This document shows, in pieces, positions 48,732-60,000 of a stretch of 64,000 nt of DNA. The translations under genes and the position numbers were made by a program. Within the stretch, counting starts at the first letter, position 1. Every line of letters starts with the position of its first letter. The stretch comes from Hirundichthys speculiger (Eukaryota; Chordata; Actinopteri; Beloniformes; Exocoetidae), in assembly GCA_018398805.1 (NCBI GenBank), contig JAGFBZ010003029.1:32041-96040 (forward strand), given 5' to 3'. The notes beneath the pieces were generated by a model. That model saw only the letters and a list, made by a program, of their open reading frames with translations. It was not told the origin of the DNA and searched no databases.

Positions 48732-48890
48732 TTACGAATTTACACGATCTGCAATTTTTTGCCAGCACTCCTCTCTGGCTTTATTCGCACCTACAGTGTT
48801 GCTTTTGGCCGTAAAGATTTCTTTGAAATCCTCATAGCCCTGCATTATTAAAACCTGCTCCTCCTGACTGAAATATATACGGACCGCCAT
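48732..48890 (-). pseudogene. Myb/SANT-like protein of the Harbinger element, truncated
   Basis: A 52-codon frame reads MAVRIYFSQEEQVLIMQGYE, then DFKEIFTAKSNTVGANKARE and ECWQKIADRVNS, then TAA. FS.EE..LIMQ.YE..K.I...KSNT..ANKAREE.WQKIADRVN is the typical start of the Harbinger Myb-like (NAIF1-related) protein. It runs opposite to the transposase remnant, as in intact elements. It is too short for ordinary ORF calling. It may be a first exon or truncated by the stop. Confidence 0.78.
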
Positions 48891-49041
48891 CTATCCATTT
48901 GATCCGGAAGAGGCGTCACATGACACGTCAAACGCCCCCTTTTATGTGAACGCGCACAAAGCAGAAAGCCGCGGTTAACAAAGATAGTTGATAACCACCG
49001 TCGTGGTACCGGTTATCTCTGATCGCGAGTTTCAGGTTGTT

Positions 49042-49234
49042 TTTTTTTTTTAAGATTTTTTTTGGCTCTAGTGGCCTTTAATTGAAAGTTGAGAGACAGG
49101 AAGGGGGGCAGAGAGAATGGGGAAGACACGCGGGAAAGAGTCGCCGAGCTGGGAACTCACGACCAGCCGCACAAGGACTGTAGCCTCTGTATATGGCCGC
49201 CTGCCCTAACCACTGCGCCACTGGGGTGGCCAAA
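49042..49234 (-). mobile_element. tRNA-type SINE nested in Harbinger
   Basis: A T-run at 49042-49053 (the A-tail on the minus strand) is followed by GGCTCTAGTGGCCTTTAATT, GAGACAGGAAGGGGGGCAG and, near the other end, GCCGCCTGCCCTAACCACTG. This is the wording of a common fish SINE whose last part derives from a tRNA head. Direct repeats TTTCAGGTTGTT (about 49030-49041) and TTTCAGGTTTGTT (49235-49247) flank it. Confidence 0.75.
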
Positions 49235-49499
49235 TTTCAGGTTTGTTAAGCCAGCTCACCCAAAGAAAGCCTGGCTGTGTCGAACTTGCTTCGTAGTACA
49301 CCCCTGTTGTGTTTTCCTTTTTGTTGGTGTCGTTTGCCCTTCAGGGCCACCGTACACCTGTTGTTAATTTCATTAACACCAAAGCAGCTGAAACTGATTA
49401 ACAACCCCCTCTGCTACTTACCTGACCAAATCAATATCCCAGAAGTTTCATTGACTTGATGCTATACTCTGATTACAAAGTGTTTCTTTAATTTTTTTG

Positions 49500-49506
<7 letters not shown>

Positions 49507-49554
<48 letters not shown>

Positions 49555-50489
49555 TTTAGGGATGCAATGGTACTCGGTAAAATACGGTACCGTTCAGTAC
49601 GACCTGCACAGACACTTTTATGTCCCCCGGTATTTATGTTCCAATAACTTTGCATTGGACGTGCATGTGAGCGTGCATGCCTTTCAGGCAACAGGCCCGC
49701 CACTGCATGTCAACGTCCATTCGCCTCCGCTCACTCACAGTGACCAGCTGATCACACTTTGGCCGGTTGGCTGCAGCTCATATACGCAGAAAAAGAAGAA
49801 AAACAAGCAGTCATGGCCAGCGGTAGCGGAGAAATTGGGAAAAACTTGTTTTAATCGCTGGTGTGGGAGCATTTTGGTTTTGCTGTTTAATACACTGGCG
49901 AGGGAGTGAAAACAGGTAAAAGTTAACAGAACGCAATCTTCCACCTCCCTAAACCCGTGATCTTACCTGCGTAAGATCCAGTTGTGTGTCTTGGCGCAGA
50001 ACGAATCATTGGATGCACATTTAAAGATCACGAACAATTAATGTTCCTGTCCCTCCTCGACCACCAACAGTTTCAGACATATCGGAAATAAATTCCCGCA
50101 TCCAACCAGAGCCAAAGATCTCCTTGGTTTCCTCCACAGCAGACATCTGGATGAGATCATGCCACAGCTGTACAGACTGACGTGTCTGGACGTGACAATT
50201 CCCACAATCCACCACAACTGCTGACCAGACATCCTCTGACCTCCAGAGAATAAAAACGTATGCAAGTAATACGGTGATGCGTAATCGAGAGGTAGAGCCA
50301 TTAGTGCACGTCCACATGTGACCAGTGTGATGCATATTTATGTCATTTGGACGTGCCGACATGCGGGTTGCGCTTTCCACAAACTCAGTATCTTAGCGGG
50401 TAGCAGGTGGTCTGAAACTGTACCGAATCCGTACCGAAACAGTGACACAAAAACCACGGTACGGACCGTACTGTGAGCCACCGGTACCG

Positions 50490-50570
<81 letters not shown>
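49507..50570. mobile_element. Element with GGTACCG-type inverted ends between (TA)n tracts
   Basis: Between (TA)n at 49507-49550 and (TA)n at 50497-50568, the sequence starts GGGATGCAATGGTACTCGG. It ends CCACCGGTACCGTTGCA. ACGGTACCGTTCAGTACG near the left and ACGGTACGGACCGTACTG near the right are mirror-like. It resembles a hAT MITE, but I could not define a duplication. At 49929-50430 it contains a segment of another family, matching parts of 6722-7765 and 15440-15800. Confidence 0.5.
49929..50430 (-). mobile_element. Repeat-family member shared with 6722-7765 and 15440-15800
   Basis: AACGCAATCTTCCACCTCCC and GTGATCTTACCTGCG match the reverse complement of about 7713-7765. GCGCTTTCCACAAACTCAGT and GGTAGCAGGTGGTCTGA match about 6739-6800. 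The middle (about 49990-50270) matches 15462-15735 in reverse complement. One longer parent element probably produced all three pieces. Confidence 0.6.
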
Positions 50571-50571
<1 letters not shown>

Positions 50572-53380
50572 GTTTTTCTCAAATCTGTATATAGCTGCCA
50601 GCATTGATGTTTCTTCTTTTCTCTGACGGACTCTGCCTCTCTAATTTTATACCAGTCACATGATGGTCCTCCAGTTGTTTTGTTTTTTTACCACTTACTT
50701 AGTACCACTTAGTTCTCCAGCGTTTTATTACTCATATCAGTTTTTATTGTTGCTGAGTGGACTGAGTGAGCGGTAATATGTGGGGCAACAACCAACACAT
50801 GCATGTCTATGGCTAAGCGCCGTATTACCGCTCACTCAGTCCCCTGCTGATCATGCAGAATTATTTACAAAATAACATAAGTCTTTTAATTAAAGATCAT
50901 CCAAATGTTATAAATAGTTAATCAGTTGAAACAGATGAAAACACACACCTCCAACAAAATGCTTGTTACATATGCGACTTGTTCTCACCGGTCGCCACTA
51001 TTTCCTTGTGTCAAACCCACGAGCTCGTCGGATCACAACGATCCACTTCTCTCGGCGTTCTACGTCGGCTGGAAATCTGTGGAACGATAATCCTGGTCCC
51101 TTTCCTCTGTAGTTTGTGCAGCCAACAGCTACACAGTTCAAAACCATGTTTTCCAACTGTCTGCTATCCACTTAAACACAACAGATCACACATGCGACAG
51201 GTAAGTTGCTTAGCTGAAGGGCTTTATTTTCACTCCAACATGGCGGCCAGTTGTTGCGACTGCAGTGTGTGACGTCAGGTGCAAAAGGTCTATTGGACTT
51301 TGTACATGAAGGGGGAGTGGCCTCATTACGCATCAAACTAGAATTCCAAAATACAAAAGCACAGAGCAAGTCTTCACAGAGAAAACATTTCAATAGATAA
51401 ATCCATATAACTGTCATTACATACCCCCGTTCAAACACGTCCCATCATGACACCTTTAAAGTGATGCGCTGATCTGGTCGCTGTCCAGCGTCTGCAGAAC
51501 GTACAAGATGCTCAAAAGTCTCTGATCATTGACATATAATCCTCTGACTGGCCGATCGAAACATAGAAAACTGCACGAAAACACAGCTGACAACCAAGCT
51601 GGTCTGGTAACACGTGACCACTTCACTAATAAGTGAATATAAAGAGAAGCTCTGCGTAATAGTCTCCAGCAGCTTCATGAGGCCATCACACTGATTAGAT
51701 GTGAACAGCAGGTGGATGGGCGGAAGTGAAGGTAAAGGTTTTCTGTATGCTCCTGCTGTGTGATTGGTTCAGACTTCACAGAAACACTGCCGAGTTGAGA
51801 ATTCAGCACTATTCTCCAGACACCATCCAATCAGGACGGTTTAACTAGGACCATCTCTTATTTTTCACAGGACAGTGAAACAAAAACCCAAAGCACTACC
51901 TGACCCAGCATGATAGAGGGTTGAACCTGGTGCCCTGCTCTCCTGAACCAGCCTACCTGCGTCCAGGTACGATGCTTCAGGATGAGTTGGCATAGATGGT
52001 GAGAGAAAAGCTCAGCATGAAACTGGCACATTATACTACTGTGTACTGTACTGATTTTAACAAAACCTTGTCAGCTGCTGTGGTTAAATTTGGGTATATC
52101 CTACTCATAAGCAGACACTCAAATTATACTCTAATTATGTTCTGGTGAGGCAGTCAATCGGCTGTTAAACAAAGCCTGGAATACGACTGAGGTGCAAAAC
52201 GGAGTTTATTCTCTATTCTCCAAGTCTGCAGATTTCAGAGCGCTGGATGGTTCAGGAATGACAAAGACAGAGAGGCGTACAGTTGCCTTAACATCAGAGG
52301 AAAAACAAGGAGACCTTGAGCAAAACCGTCCAGACGCCTCAGCGTCAAAACTTAATAACAATAACAAATCATGGCCTTGGAGCAGACAGGAATCAGGACC
52401 AGGAGTCATGGACTCATGACACAGCAGTTTAGACCTCTGAATGTAATACGGCTAATTATATCAGCAGTATATGAAAAACAGCTGGACGGTGTCCTACTCT
52501 GGTAAAGGCTACCAGACTGTAGCTAACGAGTCCCCTCAGATACTGGAGCGCATTGATGTCAGTCGCTACAGGGGTCACTTTGTTTCCTTCGGGTTTCTAA
52601 GGCCACAGATGCTGGATCCTTCAAATGACAACAGTTTTTACTGGGCATACTACATACCAAACATGAATGTTCCAAACTTTCTTCCTTCTGCTCAGTCATG
52701 AGGGGCGGATCCTCCCCCAGTTATCACCAGAGGAGAGGAGGGGTACACCCGGACAAGTCACCATAGCAACAAATGATGGCGAACACTCGCCCTGACTCCT
52801 ACAATCAATTAAGCAGCATCACAGATTAACCCGGCGTGAATATTTGCAGCCTGAAAGGAAGGTGCACGCCTTCACCTTGGAAAAAGGAAAATGAAAGTGT
52901 ACTTTCAACTTTAATAGGTTCTGGTCAAGAGTTACCAGCTGAAAGACTCATTTATGGTGCAGGTTCAGGATCACTTCTTCTAACAATCTGTAGATAAAAA
53001 GTCTGATGTTGATTGGAGTGCTGGAATTTGGAAGTTCAATGTTCTTGTAGTGTAATCTCTTTTTTTAAATAAGATTGTATGATCTCTAACATGATGTTCT
53101 GACACGTAGTGAGGCTATTGATTAACACAGTGCAAACAAAGAATAGGCCAGAGTCAGCAGAAATGCAGTCAGCAGCAGGTGATGTTCTTCCCATGAGGAA
53201 CTCGAAGCTGTAATGCATAGTTAATGATTAAAGTGCTGTACAGGGAAGGACTGATATGTAAAACCAAAAATATGTGCCTACAAGTAGAAAATGTGAACTT
53301 GCAGATTAAAATATGTACCTGCTTATAAGGAATGTAAAATAAAAAGGCAGTAAGTGGGCTCCACCTAAAAGAGGTGGTGC
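50571..53380. other. Intergenic, no gene supported
   Basis: The stretch contains a 20-bp inverted repeat (50759-50842, listed separately) and ATGGCGGCC-type sequence near 51239 that echoes 5470. A B-box-like GGTTGAACC near 51912 may be SINE-derived. An open frame at 52471-52701 (MKNSWTVSYSGKGYQTVANE) has no recognisable domain and I do not call it. Confidence 0.45.
50759..50842. repeat. Perfect 20-bp inverted repeat (hairpin)
   Basis: GGACTGAGTGAGCGGTAATA at 50759-50778 is exactly mirrored by TATTACCGCTCACTCAGTCC at 50823-50842, with a 44-base loop. No target duplication was found. It may be a tiny MITE or a hairpin RNA template. Confidence 0.85.
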
Positions 53381-53389
53381 TTGTGCTTT

Positions 53390-53720
53390 AAAAAAAAATA
53401 CCGACTAGGCCTCCCCCGGCCTCCGGTAGGTTTGAGAAAATGAACCAATCAGAGGAAGGGGCGGAAAGGTCAGGAAGAAAGTAGGAGGGGCCAGAGGGAG
53501 GAGCCCCACTGGCCCCAGGTTGTATAAAAGCCATGCTCTGTCAAGAGGGAAGTCAGTCTAGCCCGGGGCTACACTCAGATGGTGCTGTTGTATTTGACAA
53601 TAAATCCATCATTGGACCTTTGAACCAGATTGATTCTGTTTCTTTTCTACTTTGACTTTACTTTGTGACTTTCCATTTATTATCTTATAAGACTTAGTAT
53701 ATTGAACCATTTGGCATCCA
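53390..53720 (+). promoter_or_regulatory. Promoter-like or solo-LTR-like block (CCAAT, TATA, poly-A signal)
   Basis: AACCAATCAGAGG (CCAAT box, about 53443-53455) is followed by TTGTATAAAAGCC (TATA box, about 53520-53532). An AATAAA comes at about 53600, only 70-80 bp after the TATA box. A TATA box followed so soon by a poly-A signal is the layout of the U3-R region of a retroviral-type LTR. No flanking duplication, TG/CA ends or internal region were identified, so a host promoter remains possible. Confidence 0.4.
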
Positions 53721-54028
53721 GAACAAGTCACGACATTCTGAATCAGACTTGAATTAGACGGTGAGTTTATCACCGTTAGTCTACAATTAAAAACACACCA
53801 GCATGACTGAAGCGGGTTTACTTCACAATCCAGACACATGACAGGCAGGACCAGAGAGGAAAACCAGGCTGTGCAACAAAAGATCGATTAAAAAAGGACC
53901 AGATTCTGTGACAAGATACGTTTGACAGATAAGAAAAGGCGTTTGATATAAAAATGACGTTGCTGAAGCACATCAAAGTATCTGTGAAACATCTGCATTA
54001 TGTCATGGACACGTAAGGCTGCAAACAG
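53721..54028. other. Border sequence before the satellite
   Basis: About 300 bp of ordinary sequence leading into the first recognisable satellite wording (GGGTCAGTGAAGATCTGG) near 54029. Nothing else supported. Confidence 0.5.
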
Positions 54029-57000
54029 AACTGGGTCAGTGAAGATCTGGATCACTGGGTGGAACTGGGTCACTGGTGTTGAACCGAGACCTGGATCACT
54101 GGGTGGAACTGGGTCACTGGTGTTGAACCGATACCTGGATCACTGGGTGGAACTGGGTCACTGGTGTTGAACGAAGATCTGAATCACTGGGTGGAACTGG
54201 GTCAGTGAAGATCTGGATCACTGGGTGGAACTGGGTCACTGGTGCTGAACGAAGATCTGAACCACTGTGTGGAACTGGGTCACTGGTGTTTAATGAAGAT
54301 CTGGATCACTGGGTGGAACTGGGTCACTGGTGTTGAACCGAGACCTGGATCACTGGGTGGAACTGGGTCACTGGTGAATGACTGGATCTGGATCACTGGG
54401 TGGAACTGGGTCACTGGTGCTGAACGAAGATCTGGATCACTGGGTGGAACTGGGTCACTGGTGCTGAACGAAGATCTGGATCACTGGGTGGAACTGGGTC
54501 ACTGGTGTTGAACGAAGATCTGGATCACTGGGTGGAACTGGGTCACTGGTGCTGAACGAAGACCTGGATCACTGGGTGGAACTGGGTCACTGGTGCTGAA
54601 CGAAGATCTGAATCACTGGGTGGAACTGGGTCAGTGAAGATCTGGATCACTGGGTGGAACTGGGTCACTGGTGTTGAACCGAGACCTGGATCACTGGGTG
54701 GAACTGGGTCACTGGTGTTGAACGAAGATCTGAATCCATGGGTGGAACTGGGTCAGTGAAGATCTGGATCACTGGGTGGAACTGGGTCACTGGTGTTTAC
54801 TGAAGATCTGGATCACTGGGTGGAACTGGGTCACTGAAGATCTGGATCACTGGGTGGAACTGGGTCACTGATGTTTAATGAAGATCTGGATCACTGGGTG
54901 GAACTGGGTCACTGGTGTAATGAAGATCTGGATCACTGGGTGGAACTGGGTCACTGGTGTTTAATGAAGATCTGGATCACTGGGTGGAACTGGGTCACTG
55001 GTGTTGAACCGAGACCTGGATCACTGGGTGGAACTGGGTCACTGGTGCTGAACGAAGATCTGGATCACTGGGTGGAACTGGGTCACTGGTGCTGAACGAA
55101 GATCTGGATCACTGGGTGGAACTGGGTCACTGGTGTGGGGAACGGAAGATCTGGATCACTGGGTGGAACTGGGTCACTGGTGTTGAACGAAGATCTGGAT
55201 CACTGGGTGGAACTGGGTCACTGGTGCTGAACGAAGATCTGGATCACTGGGTGGGTGGAACTGGGTCACTGGTGTTGAACGAAGATCTGGATCACTGGGT
55301 GGAACTGGGTCACTGGTGCTGAACGAAGATCTGGATCACTGGGTGGAACTGGGTCACTGGTGTTGTTTGAACGAAGATCTGGATCACTGGGTGGAACTGG
55401 GTCACTGATGTTTAATGAAGATCTGAATCACTGGGTGGAACTGGGTCACTGGTGTTTGAACTGAAGATCTGGATCACTGGGTGGAACTGGGTCACTGGTG
55501 TTTGAACCGAAGATCTGGATCACTGGGTGGAACTGGGTCACTGGTGTTGAACGAAGATCTGGATCACTGGGTGGAACTGGGTCACTGGTGTTGAACGAAG
55601 ACCTGGATGGGTCACTGGGTGGAACTGGGTCACTGGTGTTGAACGAAGATCTGGATCACTGGGTGGAACTGGGTCACTGGTGTTGAACGAAGACCTGGAT
55701 CACTGGGTGGAACTGGGTCACTGGTGTTTTGAACCGGTGGATCACTGGATCACTGGGTGGAACTGGGTCACTGGTGCTGAACGAAGACCTGGATCACTGG
55801 GTGGAACTGGGTCACTGGTGTTGAACGAAGATCTGGATCACTGGGTGGAACTGGGTCACTGGTGCTGAACGAAGACTCACTGGATCACTGGGTGGAACTG
55901 GGTCACTGGTGCTGAACGAAGATCCTGGATCACTGGGTGGAACTGGGTCACTGGTGTTTGAACGAAGATCCTGGATCACTGGGTGGAACTGGGTCACTGG
56001 TGCTGAACAAAGACCTGGATCACTGGGTGGAACTGGGTCACTGGTGTTGAACGAAAAGACTGGATCACTGGGTGGAACTGGGTCACTGGTGTTGAACGAA
56101 GATCTGGATCACTGGGTGGAAACTGGGTCACTGGTGTTGAACGAAGACCTGGATCACTGGGTGGAACTGGGTCACTGGTGTTGAACGAAGACCCTGGATC
56201 ACTGGGTGGAACTGGGTGGAACTGGGTCACTGGTGTTTGAACTGAAGATCTGGATCACTGGTGGAACTGGAACTGGGTCACTGGTGTTTGAACGAAGACC
56301 TGGATCACTGGGTGGAACTGGGTCACTGGTGTTGAACGAAGATCTGGATCACTGGGTGGAACTGGGTCACTGGTGTTGAACGAAGATCTGGATCACTGGG
56401 TGGAACTGGGTCACTGGTGTTGAACGAAGATCTGGATCACTGGGTGGAACTGGGTCACTGGTGTTGAACGAAGACCTGGATCACTGGGTGGAACTGGGTC
56501 ACTGGTGTGAACGAAGATCTGGATCACTGGGTGAACTGGGTCACTGGTGTTGAACGAAGATCTGGATCACTGGGTGGAACTGGGTCACTGGTGTTGAACG
56601 AAGATCTGGATCACTGGGTGGAACTGGGTCACTGGTGTTGAACGAAGATCTGGATCACTGGGTGGAACTGGGTCACTGGTGTTTAATGAAGATCTGGATC
56701 ACTGGGTGGAACTGGGTCACTGGTGTTGAACGAAGACCTGGATCACTGGGTGGAACTGGGTCACTGGTGTTGAACTGGGTCACTGGGTGGAACTGGGTCA
56801 CTGGTGTTGATCGAAGATCTGGATCACTGGGTGGAACTGGGTCACTGGTGCTGAACGAAGATCTGGATCACTGGGTGGAACTGGGTCACTGGTGCTGAAC
56901 GAAGACCTGGATCACTGGGTGGAACTGGGTCACTGGTGTTGGGTGGAACTGGGTGGAAGAAGATCTGGATCACTGGTGGAACTGGGTCACTGGTGTTGAA

Positions 57001-60000
57001 CGAAGATCTGGATCACTGGGTGGAACTGGGTCACTGGTGTTGAACGAAGATCTGGATCACTGGGTGGAACTGGGTCACTGGTGTTGAACGATCTGGATCA
57101 CTGGGTGGAACTGGGTCACTGGTGTGAACTGAAGATCTGGATCACTGGGTGGAACTGGGTCACTGGTGTTTAATGAAGATCTGGATCACTGGGTGAACTG
57201 GGTCACTGGTGCTTGAACGAAGATCTGGATCACTGGGTGGAACTGGGTCACTGGTGTTGAACTGGATCACTGGGTGGAACTGGGTCACTGGTGTTGAACT
57301 GAAGATCTGGATCACTGGGTGGAACTGGGGGTGGAACTGGGTCACTGGTGTTGAACGAAGATCTGGATCACTGGGTGGAACTGGGTCACTGGTGTTGAAC
57401 GAAGATCTGGATCACACTGGGTGGGTCACTGGTGTTGAACGAAGATCTGGATCACTGGGTGGAACTGGGTCACTGGTGAACGAAGATCTGGATCACTGGG
57501 TGGAACTGGGTCACTGGTGTTGAACGAAGATCTGGATCACTGGGTGGAACTGGGTCACTGGTGTTGAACTGAAGATGGATCTGGATCACTGGGTGGAACT
57601 GGGTCACTGGTGTTTAATGAAGATCTGGATCACTGGGTGGAACTGGGTCACTGGTGTTGAACGATCTGGATCACTGGGTGGAACTGGGTCACTGGTGGTT
57701 GAACGAAGATCTGGATCACTGGGTGGAACTGGGTCACTGGTGTTGAACGAAGATCTGGATCACTGGGTGGAACTGGGTCACTGGTGTTTAATGAAGAAGA
57801 TCTGGATCACTGGGTGGAACTGGGTCACTGGTGTTTGAACGAAGATCTGGATCACTGGGTGGAACTGGGTCACTGGTGTTGAACTGAAGATCCTGGATCA
57901 CTGGGTGAAGGGGGAACTGGGTCACTGGTGTGTTGAATGAAGATCTGGATCACTGGGTGGAACTGGGTCACTGGTGTTGAACTGAAGATCTGGATCACTG
58001 GGTGGAACTGGGTCACTGGTGTTGAACGAAGATCTGGATCACTGGGTGGAACTGGGTCACTGGTGTTGAACGAAGATCTGGATCACTGGGTGGAACTGGG
58101 TTGGTCACTGGTGTTGAATGAAGATCTGGATCACTGGGTGGAACTGGGTCACTGGTGTTGAACGAAGATCTGGATCACTGGGGTGGAACTGGGTCACTGG
58201 TGCTGAACGAAGACCTGGATCACTGGGTGGAACTGGGTCACTGGTGTTGAACGAAGACTCTGGATCACTGGGTGGAACTGGGTCACTGGTGTTGAACGAA
58301 GACCTGGATCACTGGGTGGAACTGGGTCACTGGTGTTGAACGAAGATCTGGATCACTGGGTGGAACTGGGTCACTGGTGTTGAACTGAAGATCTGGATCA
58401 CTGGGTGGAACTGGGTCACTGGTGTTGAACGAAGATCTGGATCACTGGGTGGAACTGGGTCACTGGTGTTTGAACGGAAGACTCTGGGTGAACTCACTGG
58501 GTGGAACTGGGTCACTGGTGTTGAACGAAGATCTGGATCACTGGGTGGAACTGGGTCACTGGTGTTGAACGAAGATCTGGATCACTGGGTGGAAACTGGG
58601 TCACTGGTGTTGAACGAAGATCTGGATCACTGGGTGGAACTGGGTCACTGGTGTTGAATGAAGATCTGGATCACTGGGTGGAACTGGGTCACTGGTGTTT
58701 AATGAAGATCTGGATCACTGGGTGGAACTGGGTCACTGGTGTTGAACTGAAGATCACTGGTGGAACTGGGTCACTGGTGTTGAACGAAGACCTGGATCAC
58801 TGGGTGGAACTGGGTCACTGGTGTTGAACGAAGATCTGGAATCACTGGGTGGAACTGGGTCACTGGTGTTGAACTGAAGATCTGGATCACTGGGTGGAAC
58901 TGGGTCACTGGTGTTGGTGGAACTGAAGACCTGGATCACTGGGTGGAACTGGTGTCACTGGATGCACTGGGAACTGGGTCACTGGATCACTGGGTGGAAC
59001 TGGGTCACTGGTGCTGAACGAAGACCTGGATCACTGGGTGGAACTGGGTCACTGGTGTTGAATGAAGATCTGGATCACTGGTGGAACTGGGTCACTGGTG
59101 TTGAACGAAGATCTGGATCACTGGGTGGAACTGGGTCACTGAAGATCTGGATCACTGGGTGGAACTGGGTCACTGGTGTTTAATGAAGATCTGGATCACT
59201 GGGTGGAACTGGGTCACTGGTGTTGAATGAAGATCTGGATCACTGGGTGGAACTGGGTCACTGGTGTTGAACGAAGATCTGGATCACTGGGTGGAACTGG
59301 GTCACTGGTGCTGAACGAAGATCTGGATCACTGGGTGGAACTGGGTCACTGGTGTTGAACGAAGATCTGGAATCACTGGGTGGAACTGGGTGGAACTGGT
59401 CACTGGTGTTGAAACGAAGATCTGGATCACTGGGTGGAACTGGGTCACTGGTGTTTAATGAAGATCTGGATCACTGGGTGGAACTGGGTCACTGGTGTTG
59501 AACGAAGATCTGGATCACTGGGTGGAACTGGGTCACTGGTGTTGAATGAAGATCTGGATCACTGGGTGGAACTGGGTCACTGGTGTTGAACGAAGATCTG
59601 GATCACTGGGTGGAACTGGGTCACTGGTGTTGAACGAAGATCTGGATCACTGGGTGGAACTGGGTCACTGGTGTTGAACTGAAGATCTGATCACTGGTGG
59701 GTGGAAACTGGGTCACTGGTGTTGAACGAAGATCTGGATCACTGGGTGGAACTGGGTCACTGGTGTTGAACGAAGATCTGGATCACTGGGTGGAACTGGG
59801 TCACTGGTGTTGAATGAAGATCTGGATCACTGGGTGGAACTGGGTCACTGGTGTTTAATGAAGATCTGGATCACTGGGTGGAACTGGGTCACTGGTGTTG
59901 AACGAAGATCTGGATCACTGGGTGGAACTGGGTGGTCACTGGTGTTTGAACGAAGATCTGGATCACTGGGTGGAACTGGGTCACTGGTGTTTGAACTGAA

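Larger units (their letters stand above)
47653..49305. mobile_element. PIF/Harbinger transposon nested in the right array (3-bp TSD GTT)
   Basis: The element starts AGGGCTGTACTACGAAGCG and ends GCTTCGTAGTACACCCCT, inverted ends of about 18 bp with small differences. GTT lies on both sides (47650-47652, 49306-49308), and the array unit TCGTTGTG is restored if the element is removed. It holds remnants of both genes expected in this superfamily, a HARBI1-like transposase on + and a Myb/SANT protein on -. A SINE is nested at 49042-49234. Confidence 0.88.
45074..49354. mobile_element. IS3EU-like DNA transposon with mirrored subterminal arrays (6-bp TSD CACCTG)
   Basis: The inverted ends are TACGGTGGCCCTGAAGGGC and GCCCTTCAGGGCCACCGTA; the mirror continues for about 29 bp in all. 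They are flanked by CACCTG at 45068-45073 and 49355-49360. The host Tc1 sequence reads through if the element and one CACCTG are removed. Inside the ends are tandem arrays (45103-45283 and 46717-47650 plus 49306-49330) that are mirror images. Next come inner inverted arms (45284-45362 and 46630-46716), then an integrase-type N-terminal ORF. A 6-bp duplication, TAC-start ends and an IS3-like integrase are features I associate with the IS3EU superfamily. Two later insertions (45609-46480, 47653-49305) lie within. Without them it is about 1.74 kb, so it is a deleted copy. Confidence 0.75.
41216..49503 (-). mobile_element. Tc1-like transposon (second family), host of the transposon nest
   Basis: The left end is CACTGCTCAAAAAAGTAAAG and the right end is GTGTTTCTTTAATTTTTTTG (inverted, slightly diverged). 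TA duplications lie at 41214-41215 and 49504-49505. The span is 8288 bp, but removing the hAT (42217-44684), the IS3EU-like insertion (45074-49354) and their duplications leaves about 1.5 kb, the normal size of a Tc1 element. The transposase on the minus strand is split by the first insertion. This family differs from the Tc1 copies at 10468 and 38981. Confidence 0.9.

Noticed and set aside
52471..52701. 76-codon open frame
   Set aside because: No recognisable domain, no splice-site support and no neighbouring exons; chance length.
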